From: Aegilops tauschii subsp. strangulata
Lineage: Eukaryota; Streptophyta; Magnoliopsida; Poales; Poaceae
Direction: 5' to 3'
DNA: 64,000 nt
NCBI RefSeq assembly: GCF_002575655.3
Contig: NC_053039.3
Coordinates: 222,165,622-222,229,621 of the forward strand
The notes beneath the pieces are model-generated. The model worked only from the letters and a program-made list of their open reading frames with translations. It was not told the DNA's origin and did not search any database. The position numbers and the translations under genes are program-made. Positions 21,821 to 34,442 of this stretch are shown here, piece by piece; within the stretch, counting starts at the first letter, position 1; each line of letters begins with the position of its first letter.

Positions 21821-22905
21821 ATGGCCTGTGCTGTTGTTCCGTTGAATTTTAATGCGTTCCTTGAGAAAGCAAAGTTGAAAGATGATGGTAGCAATTACAC
21901 GAACTGGGTCCGTAACTTGAGGATTATCCTCATTGCTGCACAGAAGAATTATGTCCTGGAAGCACCACTAGGTGCCAAACCCGCTGCAGGAGCAACGCCA
22001 GATGTTATGAGCGTCTGGCAGAGCAAAGCTGATGACTACTCGATAGTTCAGTGTGCCATGCTTTATGGCTTAGAACTGGGACTTCAACGACGTTTTGAAC
22101 GTCATGAAGCATATGAGATGTTCCAGGAGTTGAAGTTAATATTTCAAGCAAATGCCCGGATTGAGAGATATGAAGTCTCCAATAAGTTCTACAGCTGCAA
22201 GATGGAAGAGAATAGTTCTGTCAGTGAGCATATACTCAAAATGTCTGGGTATAACAATCACTTGATTCAACTGGCAGTTAATCTTCCGGATGATAGTGTC
22301 ATTGACAGAATTCTTCAATCACTGCCACCAAGCTACAAGAGCTTCATGATGAACTATAATATGCAAGGGATGGATAAGACAATTCCCGAGCTCTTCACGA
22401 TGCTAAAGGCTGTGGAGGTAGAAATCAAGAAGGAGCATCAAGTGTTGATGGTCAACAAGACCACCAGTTTCAAGAAAAAGGGTAAAGGGAAGAAGGGGAA
22501 CTTCAAGAAGAACGACAAGCAAGTTGCTGCTCAAGTGAAGAAGCTCAAGTCTGGACCTAAGCCTGAGACTGAATGCTTCTACTACAAAGGGACTGGTCAC
22601 TGGAAGCGGAACTGCCCCAAGTATTTGGCGGATAAGAAGGATGGCAAGGTGAACAAAGGTATATGTGATATAGATGTGTACCTTACTAATGCTCGCAGTA
22701 GCACCTGGGTATTTGATACTGGTTCTGTTGCTAATATCTGCAACTCGAAACAGGGACTACGGATTAAGCGAAGATTGGCTAAGGACGAGGCGACGATGCG
22801 CGTGGGAAATGGTTCCAAAGTCGATGTGATCGCGGTCGGCATGCTACCTCTACATCTACCTTCGGGATTAGTTTTAGACCTGAATAATTGTTATTTGGTG
22901 CCAGC
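21821..22905 (+). pseudogene. copia gag and start of protease
   Basis: The frame starts MACAVVPLNFNAFLEKAKLK and runs 361 codons until the insertion at 22906. Residues 25-205 are the capsid-like region (UBN2/retrotran_gag type). Residues 211-245 are Lys-rich. The zinc knuckle at 252-265 reads CFYYKGTGHWKRNC, so the second Cys of the CCHC box is replaced by Tyr. The protease active site DTG is at 299-301 (WVFDTGSVANIC). The last residues of the apparent ORF, to 22972, come from the inserted LTR. The coding sequence resumes at 32713. Confidence 0.88.
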
Positions 22906-25900
22906 TGTAGCGACCCGACCTCAGACGGTCAAGTCTCTGTGCTTAAGTGTCATCCCTGGATCGGTATGCTGACACACACAGTACTCGAGGATTTATAACA
23001 GAGGTAAATCACATGTATAAAGTAACGTAAATACTATTACCACAAACCATATAGCGGAAGTAACAACAAGGTTGTGGATTCACATCAACACCAACGGCAA
23101 AGTTGAGTGTAGAAATCATAACCCTAACGTATCACTTACTCGTCGTAAGAAGTCCTGCAACATGAGACGTTTCAGCCACAAAGGGTCAGTACATTGAATG
23201 TACTGGCAAATTCACACCATAGGACAACGATGAATAATAGCTATCACTACATGCATATTTGGCTCGTGGAGGCTCTATGGTTAACAATGTTTTTGCGAAA
23301 AGCCATTTTTTCCCTACTACAAAGGAATATATTTTATTTAACTACAAAGTTGGTTGAAAACTATTGAGAAGGTTCCTCCAACTCAATCCCAATTAAAGTA
23401 ATCATTAACATCCCAACAAATTAATTTAGAGTGATGAGATCAATATGATAATCCAAGAACCAGATACTCAAGATGTCCATAACCGGGGACATGGCTAATC
23501 ATGATTAGTTTATACACTTTGCAGAGGTTTGCGCACTTTCCCCACAAGACTCGATCTCCTCCGTTGGATTTCTCGCACTACATGGTGTTTGAGAAACGGA
23601 TGATCGAGACATAATCTTTCAGAAGCATTTACTCTCTACTCCGGGCAGACCGGTACACCTACAATCCCCCTACATCTGCTAGTCCACCCCTTCAAGAGCT
23701 CACGCAACTTACTCAACTATGCCAGAGCCCATAATGGCTTGTGGCTGCACACAGAAGTTTCTAGCATGAATAATCTTATGATCCCTTTGAGCCTGGGTGG
23801 CATTCCATAAGGTGATCACACGGGTCCTTCGAGATACCCTTGGGCAAGCACTGGGTTCTCCAGGTGCCCGGGCAAACCACTGGGTGCTCCAGGGTGCCCC
23901 AACCAATCCACCCAGATGTGTATTAAAGTAGCCACCTTAAGTTAACCATTATTAAAAACTCTCACATCTGTCATGGATACACTCAACCAATCTACGTCTA
24001 CGAGCATAGCATAGCAGTATAAGCATAACGTAGAAGTAACTCCCAAGGTTTGAATGCCGGACAATGGGTTCCTACCTCATCAACTACTTCCCAATACCCA
24101 CATGTTATCAAATCCTAACCATGCAATGTTTGAGGGTTGAAACTAATGCATAAAAACTGGGTATGAAAGGGATATGATCAAAGTGTGAACTTGCCTTGTA
24201 CTATTGTGAAGATGATTCGCACTCATAACTCCTGATAGTTCTACTCGTCACACTCCGGTCAATCTATCGTAAGCAAGCAATAGTAACCGCACATAAGCAA
24301 TCATGCAAAAGAATCGAAGAACGAAGAAGACAAATCGGAAAGCATCAAAACCAAGCAAATAACTCTTGCAACATAAAACAATTTCTAACAGTACCAAAAT
24401 TAAGTGAATTTGGCCTTATCAGAAAGTTTAGGTCAAGAGCTTCGATTTGCAAAAAGAATCAACTCAAACGGTGTTATAAAACTCAAGTTACGATCAAAAG
24501 AAGTTTGAATACAAATCTATTTGAAAAAAAATTAAATTTTCAAAAATATGTTTAAGTTAATTATCTGGATAGAGGGGATCGTAACAAAGAAGTGGGCGTT
24601 GGTTTCGTTGGATTTGGACAAACGAGCAAAAAGTAGTGATCGTTTTAAGACTAGGGACTAATCTGTAAAAAAACACTACGGATAGGTCCCTGGCCGAAAT
24701 TAAAACGAAAAAGAAAAATCCTATCGAATGAACGTTCGCTACAGAACCCTACAGAACGAAATCGTTCGCTACCAGAAGCTAACGACCGAACGCTCGCTAA
24801 ATTAAGCAACTATAAAAGAAACAGGTTTTAAATGAAAACCGAAACCCAAAAAAACCCGGCAAACCGGGCGGGTTTATTACCGGTTCACAGCGGGTCGTGG
24901 ATTGGGCGGATCGGGCCGTAGGTCGTCGATGGTGGCGGCTACTCCGGCGAACGGCGGCTTCGGCAGCGGTGCGCGCGGGGCGGCGGTGGATGCGGTGCGG
25001 GCGACGAGCGGCGTGCAGCGGCGCAGCAAGCGCGTGCGGCTCCGGCGTGCAGCGCAGGGTGGCGGCGGCGGCAAAGTGCGGCGGCGGCGAGTGCGGAGGC
25101 GGCGCGAAGCGAGGAGGCGAGGCGGCGGCTGGCGAGGAGGAGAGGCGGCGGGGCCTCGCCTTATAAAGGCCAGAGAGGGGCGGCTTGTGGGAGGGGCAGG
25201 CGAGGAGACCGAGGCGGACACAGCGTCGCCGGCGAGCCGTGCGGGCGGCGGACTCCGCTCGGGGTCGGGGACGAGCTGCGCGCTGGGCTGGGCCTGGCTG
25301 AGGAGCTGGGCCGGCCCAGTTCGGCGGAAGGGAAGTTTTTTTAAATAAACCTTTTTCCAGACAAACAAAAATAATAAAAGCAAAATAAATAAAAATATTA
25401 TATAGGCATATAATGTATCAGAATTTTTAGAAAAAGATATTCTACGACTTGAACATTTTTCTAGCATCAAATAAAATATACAACAAATCAAATAAAGCAA
25501 AGAGTGCTACTGCTCTAATAAAAATCTAATAAAAATCATTTTAAAAATACCAAAATGATTTCAAATTTATTTCTCTCCAATTTTCTACTGTAGGGAATCA
25601 TTTTACCCTATTTTCAATATATTTTATTTTTGGAGAAAAATAATTTGAATAAAAGCCAAATAACTCCAAATTGAAAATAATTGAGTTCCTTCAAGTTTCT
25701 GAATTTGAAAATAGTTCCAAATGACATTCAAATATTTTCAAATACCCTTTTCATTTAATTAAATGGAAGAAGTCATGTCATCTTCTCTCTAGGGTTTTGT
25801 ATTTGAAAAGAATTTGAATTCACAGAGAGCATAAAAGAAAATGAAAGTTTGGGAAAGTCCATTTATTCCCTCTCATTTAACTTTCAAAAAATTTCAAATT

Positions 25901-26000
25901 TCACTCACTTTCAGTCAATCAATCACACAACAATCAAACAAATGATCAAAACTATTTATTTAATAGAACATTCCGAAATTTAGAATTTTGGGATGTTACA
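22906..26000 (-). repeat. 3' LTR of the non-autonomous element
   Basis: 3095 bp. On the minus strand it starts TGTAACATCCCAAAATTC and ends GGTCGCTACA. A GC-rich segment (about 24900-25330) sits within it. Relative to the other LTR it lacks about 100 bp near 25680. Confidence 0.9.
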
Positions 26001-26020
26001 AACCTACCACCCTTAAAATG
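26001..26020 (-). other. polypurine tract of the non-autonomous element
   Basis: The minus strand reads TTAAGGGTGGTAGGTT directly before the 3' LTR start TGTAACATCC. Confidence 0.7.
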
Positions 26021-27465
26021 AATCTCGTCCTCGAGATTCGGAGAGGCTAGAAAGAAATAGGTTAGGGTCGGGGTCTTCTCAAAATCCATAGATCGTCTCC
26101 GGAGGTTACGGTTCCATCAAAACTCATATATTCCATCCTTTTTGTTGACAGGGTCTGTCTTCTCAGATTCTCGGGAAAATTCCTTCTCTGGGCTCTTCCG
26201 GGAGTGGCATAACCTTTTTCCTCAATCCTTGTATCCCTTTCATATTGGTACGGTTCTTCTGAGACTGGGTCTTCTTATCAGACGGGTCTGGCGCCAATAC
26301 TAAACAACTACCGATATCTCATGGTGGTCAACAATTTATGGTTTCTCCTGCAGGAAAATGGGTCTGAGCTGAACCTCACCGTATCCTACGTTTGGCAACA
26401 ACTGCCTTGTACAAGGGAAAATACTTATACCATTCTAAGGTTCAAACAAGGTTTAATATCGTCGTCTCTCTACTATAGGTAAGTCACTCAGATTTACCAT
26501 CCCATATAGCGAGGCGAATAATAAGAGTAAGTCGGTATGGTGATCAATCCATCCCGCACCCAAATCATTATCTTGTACATGGTTTAGCGAATCTCGCATT
26601 CTAACACTCGGTCTTCCTCACAAGCATTGCAGAATTTCTCTTGTCGACGAACTAAGTTCGGATAAATCCATGGATCCTGCAAGCCAAACGAATATCTATC
26701 GTTCCTTCACAACTCTCAGGTTTTGCGTAACTCCTATAAGATCGTCGGTGGGTAAGGTCGTAACTTCTTCCAGGGTTTTTCCTTCAGCAAGAGTGTGCTT
26801 GCTTCTTGGCAGGTCCTGGGGCCTGTGGGTTATGGCCCATCTCATCACTTGTAAACCCGGAACTCATCATCGGGGCAACTGATCATTATTCCAATATCTA
26901 GCTTCCTAGCATTCTTAAATCCATCCAATTGTACTGTCTCTCTTCCTTCCATTGGTACCAAACTAGGACATGATTACTCAGACTCATCATGGAGTTACAT
27001 TTGCTCCATATTACCAACATTCTACCTCCTTTATATCCGATAATACTTCATCTCTTCATCCTCTTGGGATACCCCACATATCGAGACAAAACTCCTTCTT
27101 ATTTTGTCCGAAGTCCACTTCGTGGAATATCATAATCCTTTTCCAGAGGTCAAGTGTCCTCACAGGGTACTACCACCCTTAAAATGCTCCAATTCTTCCA
27201 TAGACCATATTTCTCATATCCTCGAAAACGGTCAAAATCTTTCCATAAAATCCAAATCAGTACCAACGATGCTAACTTTATTGATTCTCAAATTACTACA
27301 ATCTCCTGCATTTCCATTACATGCCTCAACTCAACACCTCAATATAAAGGAAATGTTCCCACTGCTACTACTATACTTCTTACAGACACAACTAATTATC
27401 GCAAGTCTCCTTCTCCTTGGGACAATCTCTGGCAAAGTGCCCTGCTTCATTACAGCAGAAACATA
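26021..27465. other. non-coding 3' interior of the non-autonomous element
   Basis: Only short overlapping frames occur. No RT, RNase H or integrase motif was seen on either strand in this 1.4 kb, where a polymerase would be expected in an autonomous relative. Confidence 0.65.
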
Positions 27466-28254
27466 TTACTTCCGACAAGTCTCATGGTTTCCTTTCCCCG
27501 ACTCCTTGCACCTAAAACAAATGATATGACGCAGGTCCTTCCTGATATCCAATCTACTTCTCTTCCAGGACTTTTTCGTTCCAAACAGGGCTTCTATTTC
27601 CTGTGGTTCGTACTCTACTTCCTCTGTCGGGAATTCTACTAGATCCCCATTCAGACAATTCTGGGAGATGTGTCCTTCTTCTCCACATGAAAAGCAAGAC
27701 TTAGTGCATGGTTTAATTGGGTCTTCTTCGGGTGTGTCCTCCACCTCTTCCTTCATCGTAGGTTCTTCTAAAATTTCCACGAGGGCTCCTTTCATTGCTT
27801 CTTTCTTCTGCTGGATGGTTTTTCGAACCATGGGGTAAATGTGACAGTGAGCAGGGTAGTGGGTAGTCCCTTCACACAAGAAACAAGTGATCTGCCTAGT
27901 TGGGCATTCTTCAGCTGGGTGACTTCCTTCAAAATTAGGGCATTCATCCTTGTGTTCCTTATGGTTGTGTCCTATTTCTCCACAAAGCTTGCATGCACAA
28001 GTTTTCTTCATATCCTTTCCATAAGGCTTCAATTTCTGGGACACAAACCGAGACTTTGGCAAAGTCAACTTAAATTCCTTCCAAGTGGTTGCTCCTTGCC
28101 ATCCATTGATGGTTTGGTACATCCTCCACCAAGTAGCAGCACCTCTTTCAAAACACTGAAGAGCATGCTGGGTCATATCCTTTCCGGCTATAGGGTTATT
28201 CTCCATGTGATCCTCCATGTTCTGAATCCATCGGTCTGTCTCCAATTGACTCAT
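27466..28254 (-). CDS. gag-like protein with several zinc knuckles (262 aa)
   Basis: The minus-strand frame starts MSQLETDRWIQNMEDHM, then CFERGAATWWRMYQTINGW, a retrotransposon gag capsid segment. It is followed by a series of CCHC-like boxes: CKLCGEIGHNHKEH (irregular), CFLCEGTTHYPAHC (good CCHC), CFSCGEEGHISQNC (good CCHC) and a degenerate CFRCKESGKGNHETC. An acidic Glu-rich stretch separates the second and third boxes. Four knuckles are more than the usual one. It would package RNA of the element. Upstream capsid coding may begin earlier in another frame. Confidence 0.65.
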   Translation of the reverse strand: MSQLETDRWIQNMEDHMENNPIAGKDMTQHALQCFERGAATWWRMYQTINGWQGATTWKEFKLTLPKSRFVSQKLKPYGKDMKKTCACKLCGEIGHNHKEHKDECPNFEGSHPAEECPTRQITCFLCEGTTHYPAHCHIYPMVRKTIQQKKEAMKGALVEILEEPTMKEEVEDTPEEDPIKPCTKSCFSCGEEGHISQNCLNGDLVEFPTEEVEYEPQEIEALFGTKKSWKRSRLDIRKDLRHIICFRCKESGKGNHETCRK

Positions 28255-28525
28255 CGTTCAAGAAAATACAAGATCATCTCCATTCATCCTCTATTAGGTC
28301 CATGGGTTTTGGGGTGAGATAAGAGAGATAGAGAGGGATACACACAATGCAAACAATGGTTTTGAAGAGATAGGTTTTTATTGTGGCTGTCGGAAAAACA
28401 ACAAACAAATGACAGCTCACAAACGTCGCACCTAACGTAAGTATATAACAGGGGTTTGGTCTTCTAAAGGTCAATAAAACTTTAAAGTCTTCAAACTCGT
28501 CAAGTCTTGTTCATGTCTCCGATGA

Positions 28526-28843
28526 CTACTTCTGATCGTGCTTGTCCTTCTCAAGTTCTTTTGCCAGATCAACTCTGTTAACGCGAAGTCTCTTGTGACG
28601 TCCTTTAATGTTCTGGAGTTGCATTCCAAACTTCTGGGTTTCAACATCCTTGGCATGAACCATGGTCCTACTGTCCTTCAGTTCCTGACGAATCTCCTGT
28701 TTCTCGAGGTTTTGCTCCTCCAGCTTGACTACTTTCGGCTTCTGGGTCATGAGTCCTTCACGAAATGCTTCCTTGTCAAATATAGCTTCCTGAAGGTCCA
28801 TTTTAAACTTCTTGATGTAATACTCCAGATCCTGGTGATACAC
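28526..28843 (-). CDS. coiled-coil ORF upstream of the gag-like gene
   Basis: A 105-codon minus-strand frame, strongly Lys/Glu/Gln-rich (KVVKLEEQNLEKQEIRQEL and similar), predicted by eye to be a coiled coil. It lies between PBS and gag, the same place as the extra ORF of the element at 41510-55651, which also has a helical segment (EMLEDKDRENRALQMEL). Probably the C-terminal part of a broken longer ORF whose N-terminal part is at 28894-29145. Confidence 0.4.
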   Translation of the reverse strand: MYHQDLEYYIKKFKMDLQEAIFDKEAFREGLMTQKPKVVKLEEQNLEKQEIRQELKDSRTMVHAKDVETQKFGMQLQNIKGRHKRLRVNRVDLAKELEKDKHDQK

Positions 28844-28893
28844 CAGCTAAGGTTAAAACTTCATCTTTTGCTGACAAGTGCTCCATTAGCCTT

Positions 28894-29145
28894 TTACCAT
28901 CCAATCCTTCCGAAGAAATGCATGCTTAAATCAGCACGGTGACAATAGCATAAGCGGGCGATAACATCATGGTTAGCCATGTTTATGCCCATGTTACTGA
29001 CATGAGTTTTCATTCCATAATTGATATCTTCTGTCTTAGGGTTTTGTTGACAAAAACTTTGAGTTCTAATGCTCCATGTTCCGGTCTTTCTCCAATACAC
29101 CTTGATCTCGGGTATTGACGGCTTCCATAGTCTGCCAGGTTCCAT
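28894..29145 (-). pseudogene. possible N-terminal part of the extra ORF
   Basis: The minus-strand frame of 83 codons contains YGMKTHVSNMGINMANHDVI. This aligns loosely by eye with YGLGVTIEMSVQDAAYSMM in the extra ORF at 50376-51149: a shared YG start, similar spacing and the same map position before gag. The homology is weak and untested. Confidence 0.3.
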
Positions 29146-29497
29146 AAGGGTAGCCTTCCTAGGTCATACTAAATCTGGAAATTCTTCAGGGCCTTCAAAT
29201 TCTCCTAGTCTTCGGAGTCTTCAACTGTTGTAGTTTCCATTATTCGGATGCACGGTAAAATCCTCTTCATTCCAAATTGGTCTTAGTTGTCCGATATCTT
29301 GTACTTCTTGAAGTGGTCTCATCCGTCGTATCTTCGTGTGGTCAAAAGGGGAAAGGGGTATGGTCTCACTAAAATGGAATATTTGAATAAGCTCAGAAGA
29401 GAAGAGAGGTAAAAGATCTTTTTGAAAATGAAGTTGTAGAGAAAATCTTTCCTATGGGCTTGCCAGTTTCTAGGGTCACGTCCTACAGTCAACATGT

Positions 29498-29509
29498 GCT
29501 CTGATACCA
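29498..29509 (-). other. primer-binding site of the non-autonomous element
   Basis: The minus strand reads TGGTATCAGAGC, an exact initiator tRNA-Met complement, three bases from the 5' LTR (29513-32707). Confidence 0.85.
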
Positions 29510-29512
29510 TCT

Positions 29513-32500
29513 TGTAGCAACCCGACCTCAGACGGTCAAGTCTCTGTGCTTAAGTGTCATCCCTGGATCGGTATGCTGACACACATAGTACTCGAGGATT
29601 TATAACAGAGGTAAATCACATGTATAAAGTAACGTAAATACTATTACCTCAAACCATATAGCGGAAGTAACAACAAGGTTGTGGATTCCCATCAACACCA
29701 ACGACAAAGTTGAGTGTAGAAATCATAACCCTAACGTATCACTTACTCGTCGTAAGAAGTCCTGCAACATGAGACGTTTCAGCCACAAAGGGTCAGTACA
29801 TTGAATGTACTGGCAAATTCACACCATAGGACAATGATGAATAATAGCTATCACTGCATACATATTTGGCTGGTGGCGGCTCTATGGTTAACAATGTTTT
29901 TGCGAAAAGCCAATTTTTCCTACTGCAAAGGAATATATTTTATTTAACTACAAAGTTGGTTGAAAACTATTGAGAAGGTTCCTCCAACTCAATCCCAATT
30001 AAAGTAATCATTAACATCCCAACAAATTAATTTAGAGTGATGAGATCAATATGATAATCCAAGAACCAGATACTCAAGATGTCCATAACCGGGGACACGG
30101 CTAATCATGATTAGTTTGTACACTCTGCAGAGGTTTGCGCACTTTTGCCCACAAGACTCGATCTCCTCCGTTGGATTTCTCGCACTACATGGTGTTTGAG
30201 AAACGGATGATCGAGACACAATCTTTCAGAAGCATTTACTCTCTACTCTGGGCAGACCGGTACACCTACAATCCCCCTACATCTGCTAGTACACCTCTTC
30301 AAGAGCTCACGCAACTTACTCAACTATGCCAGAGCCCATAATGGCTTGTGGCTGCACACGGAAGTTTCTAGCATGAATAATCTTATGATCCCTTTGAGCC
30401 TGGGTGGCATTTCATAGGGTGATCACACGGGTCCTCCGGGATCCCCTTGGGCAAGCACTGGGTTCTCCAGGTGCCCGGGCAAACCACTGGGTGCCCTAGG
30501 GTTCTCCAACCAATCCACCCAGATGTGTATTAAAGTAGCCAGCTTAAGTTAACCATTATTAAAAACTCTCACATCTGTCATGGATACACTCAACCAATCC
30601 ACGTCTACGAGCATAGCATAGCAATATAAGCATAACGTAGAAGTAACTCCCAAGGTTTGAATGCCGGACAATAGGTTCCTGCCTCATCAACTACTTCCCA
30701 ATACCCACATGTTATCAAATCCTAACCATGCAATGTTTGAGGGTTGAAACTAATGCATAAAAACTGGGTATGAAAGGGATATGATCAAAGTGTGAACTTG
30801 CCTTGTACTGTTGATGAAGATGATTCACACTCATAACTCCTGATAGTTCTACTCGCCACACTCCGGTCAATCTATCGTAAGCAAGCAATAGTAACCGCAC
30901 ATAAGCAATCATGCAAAAGAATCGAAGAACGAAGAAGACAAATAGGAAAGCATCAAAACCAAGCAAATAACTCTTGCAACATAAAATAATTTCTAACAGT
31001 ACCAAAATTAAATGAATTTGGCCTTATCAAAAAGTTTAGGTCAAGAGCTTCGACTTGCAAAAAGAATCAACTCACACGGAGTTATAAAACTCAAGTTACG
31101 ATCAAAAGAAGTTTGAATACAAATCTATTTGAAAAACAAATTATAAATTTTCAAAAACATGTTTAAGTTGATTATCTGGATAGAGGGGATGATAACGAAG
31201 AAGTGGGCGTTGGTTTCGTTGGAGTTGGACAAACGAGCAAAAAGTAGTGATCGTTTTAAGACTAGGGACTAATCTGTAAAGAAACACTTTGGATAGGTCC
31301 CTGACCGAAATTAAAAAGAAAAAGAAAAATCCTATCAAACGAACGTTCACTACAGAACCCTACAGAACAAAATCGTTCGCTACCAGAAGCTAACGAGCGA
31401 ACGCTCGCTAAATTAACTAACTATAAAAAAAGGGTTTTAAACAAAAACCGAAACCCTAAAAATAAACCAGCGAACCAGGCGGGTTTATTACCGGTTCACG
31501 GCGGGTCGCGGATTGGGCGGATCGGGTCCCGGGTCGTCGACGGCGGCGGCTACTCCGGCGAACGGCGGCTTCGGCAGCGGGGCGCGCGGGGCGGCGGTGG
31601 ATGCGGTGCGGGCGGCGAGCGGCGTGCAGCGGCGTAGCAAGCGTGGGCGGCTCCGGCGCGTAGTGCGGGGTGGCGGCGGCGGCGTGACGGGCGGCGAGTG
31701 CAGAGGCGGCGCGAAGCGAGGAGGTGAGGCGGCGACTGATGAGGAGAAGAGGCGGTGGGGCCTCGCCTTATAAAGGCCAGAGGGGGGGCGGCTTGCGGGA
31801 GGGGCAGGCGAGGAGACCGGGGCGGACACGACGTCGCCGGCGAGCTATGCGGGCGGCGGACTCCGCCCGGGGTCGGGGACGAGCTGCGCGCTGGGCTGGG
31901 CCTGGCTGAGGAGCTGGGCCGGCCCAATTCGGCGGAAGGGAAGTTTTTTTATTTAAAATAAACCTTTCCCCAGACAAACAAAAATAATAAAAGCAAAATA
32001 AATAAGAATATTATATAGGCATATAATATATCAAAATTTTCAGAAAAAGATATTCTATGACTTGAACATTTTTCTAGCATCAAATAAAATATACAACAAA
32101 TCAAAAAAAGCAAAGAGTGCTACTACTCTAATAAAATCCAATAAAAATCATTTAAAAAATACCAAAATGATTTCAAATTTATTTCTCTCCAATTTTCTAC
32201 TGTAGGGAATCATTTTACCCTATTTTCAATATATTTTATTTTTGGAGAAAAATAATTTGAATAAAAGCCAAATAACTCCAAATTGAAAATAATTCCAATG
32301 GGATTTTAAATTTGATCCTTTGAAACTTCCAACTCATATTTCATATGATTTGAAGAAGTCATTTTATCTTCTCTCATGAAAACCATTGAGTTGCTTAAAG
32401 TTTCTGAATTTGAAAATAGTTCCAAATGAAATTGAAATATTTTCAAATACCCTTTTCATTTAATTAAATGGAAGAAGTCATGTCATCTTCTCTCTAGGGT

Positions 32501-32707
32501 TTTTTATTTGAAAAGAATTTGAATTCACAAAAGAGCATAAAACAAAATGAAAGTTTGGGATAGTCCTTTTATTCCCTCTCATTTAACTTTCAAAAAGTTT
32601 TCAAATTTCACTCACTTTCGGTCAATCAATCACACAACAATCAAACAAACAATCAAAACTATTTATTTAATATAACATTCTGAAATTTAGAATTTTGGGA
32701 TGTTACA
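29513..32707 (-). repeat. 5' LTR of the non-autonomous element
   Basis: 3195 bp, homologous to 22906-26000 along its length, with scattered substitutions and an extra segment of about 100 bp at about 32291-32392. Confidence 0.9.
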
Positions 32708-32712
32708 CCAGC

Positions 32713-34438
32713 GTTGAGCATGAACATTATATCTGGATCTTGTTTGATGCGAGACGGTTATTCATTTAAATCTGAGAATAATGGTTGTTCTATTTATATG
32801 AGTAATATCTTTTAAGGTCATGCACCCTTGAAGAGTGGTCTATTTTTGATGAATCTCGATAGTAGTGATACACATATTCATAATATTGTAGCCAAAAGAT
32901 GCAGAGTTGATAATGATAGTGCAACTTATTTGTGGCACTGCCGTTTAGGTCATATTGGTGTAAAGCTCATGAAGAAACTCCATTCTGATGGACTTTTGGA
33001 ATCACTTGGTACTTGCGAACCATGGCTCATGGGCAGGATGACTAAAACGCCGTTCTCCGGAACAATGGAGTGAGCAACAGATTTGTTGGAAATCATACAT
33101 ACTGATGTATGTGGTCCAATGAATGTTGAGGCTCGCGGCGGGTATCGTTATTTTCTCACCTTCACAGATCATTTGAGCAGATATGGGTATATCTACTTGA
33201 TGAAACATAAGTCTGAAACATTTGAAAAGTTCAAAGAATTTCAGAGTGAAGTGGAAAATCATCATAACAAGAAAATAAAGTTTCTGCGATCTGATCGTGG
33301 AGGAGAATATTTGAGTTACGAGTTTGGTCTTCATTTGGGACAATGGGGAATAGTTTTGCAACTCACACCACCCGGAACACCACAACATAATGCTGTGTCC
33401 GAACATCGTAATCGTACTTTACTAGATATGGTGCGATCTGTGATGTCTCTTACTGATTTACCGCTATCGTTTTGGGGTTATGCTTTAGAGACGGCTGCAT
33501 TCACGTTAAATAGGGCACCATCTAAATCCGTTGAGACGACGCCTTATGAACTGTGGTTTGGGAAAAAACCAAAGTTGTCGTTTCTTAAAGTTTGGGGCTG
33601 CGATGCTTATGTGAAAAAGCTTCAACCTGATAAGCTCGAACCCAAATCGGAGAAATGTGTCTTCATAGGATACCCAAAAGAGACTGTTGGGTACACCTTC
33701 TATCACAGATCCGAAGGCAAGACATTCGTTGCTAAGAATGAATCCTTTCTAGAGAAGGAGTTTCTCTCGAAAGAAGTGAGTGGGAGGAAAGTAGAACTTG
33801 ATGAGGTAACTATACCTGCTCCCTTATTGGAAAGTAGTTTATCACAGAAATCTGTTCCTGTGACTCCTACACCAATTAGTGAGGAAGCTAATGATGATGA
33901 TCATGTAACTTCAGATCAAGTTACTACCGAACCTCGTAGGCCAACCAGAGTAAGATCCGCACCAGAGTGGTACGGTAATCCTGTTCTGGAGGTCATGTTA
34001 CTTGACCATGACGAACCTACAAACTATGAGGAAGTGATGATGAGCCCAGATTCCGCAAAATGGCTTGAGGCCATGAAATCTGAGATGGGATCCATGTATG
34101 AGAACAAAGTGTGGACTTTGGTTGACTTGCCCGATGATCGGCAAGCCATCGAGAATAAATGGATCTTCAAGAAGAAGACTGACGCTGACGGTAATGTTAC
34201 TGTCTACAAAGCTCGATTTGTTGCGAAAGGTTTTCGACAAGTTCAAGGAGTTGACTACGATGAGACTTTCTCACCCATAGCGACGCTAAAGTCCGTCCGA
34301 ATCATGTTAGCAATTGCCGCATTTTATGATTATGAAATTTGGCAAATGGATGTAAAGACTGCATTCCTGAATGGATTTCTGGAAGAGGAGTTGTATATGA
34401 TGCAACCTAAAGGTTTTTATCGATCCAAAGGATGCTAA
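32713..34438 (+). pseudogene. copia protease end, integrase and first part of RT
   Basis: Coding resumes in the gag-protease frame after the insertion. A TAA at 32813-32815 replaces a Tyr codon. The integrase zinc finger has WHCRLGHIG, but its Cys pair reads CEPW, so the last Cys is lost. A TGA at 33071-33073 sits where relatives have CGA (Arg), a CpG-type change. From 33083 the integrase core is open: HTDVCGPM, LRSDRGGEY and the Glu in VSEHRNRTLL are the DDE positions. RT begins near 34120 (WIFKKKTDADG, ARFVAKGFRQVQGVDY). A T inserted into the run at 34414-34418 shifts the frame just before PKDANK. Confidence 0.9.
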
Positions 34439-34442
34439 CAAA

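Larger units (their letters stand above)
22906..32707 (-). mobile_element. non-autonomous gypsy-type LTR element with 3.1-kb LTRs
   Basis: LTRs 22906-26000 and 29513-32707 flank 3.5 kb of internal sequence. The TSD is CCAGC (22901-22905 and 32708-32712), perfect. The PBS next to the right LTR and the polypurine tract next to the left LTR show that it reads on the minus strand. The interior encodes a zinc-knuckle gag-like protein and short ORFs, but no protease, RT, RNase H or integrase. It therefore needed enzymes from another element. It disrupts the copia protease. Confidence 0.9.

Noticed and set aside
22906..22972. Last residues of the apparent copia gag frame
   Set aside because: They are translated from the inserted LTR after the TSD, not from the copia gene.
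24877..25500. 207-codon Pro/Ser/Arg-rich frame in the LTR of the non-autonomous element (and the counterpart near 31488-31927)
   Set aside because: GC-rich LTR segment. The frame is not preserved between the two LTR copies.
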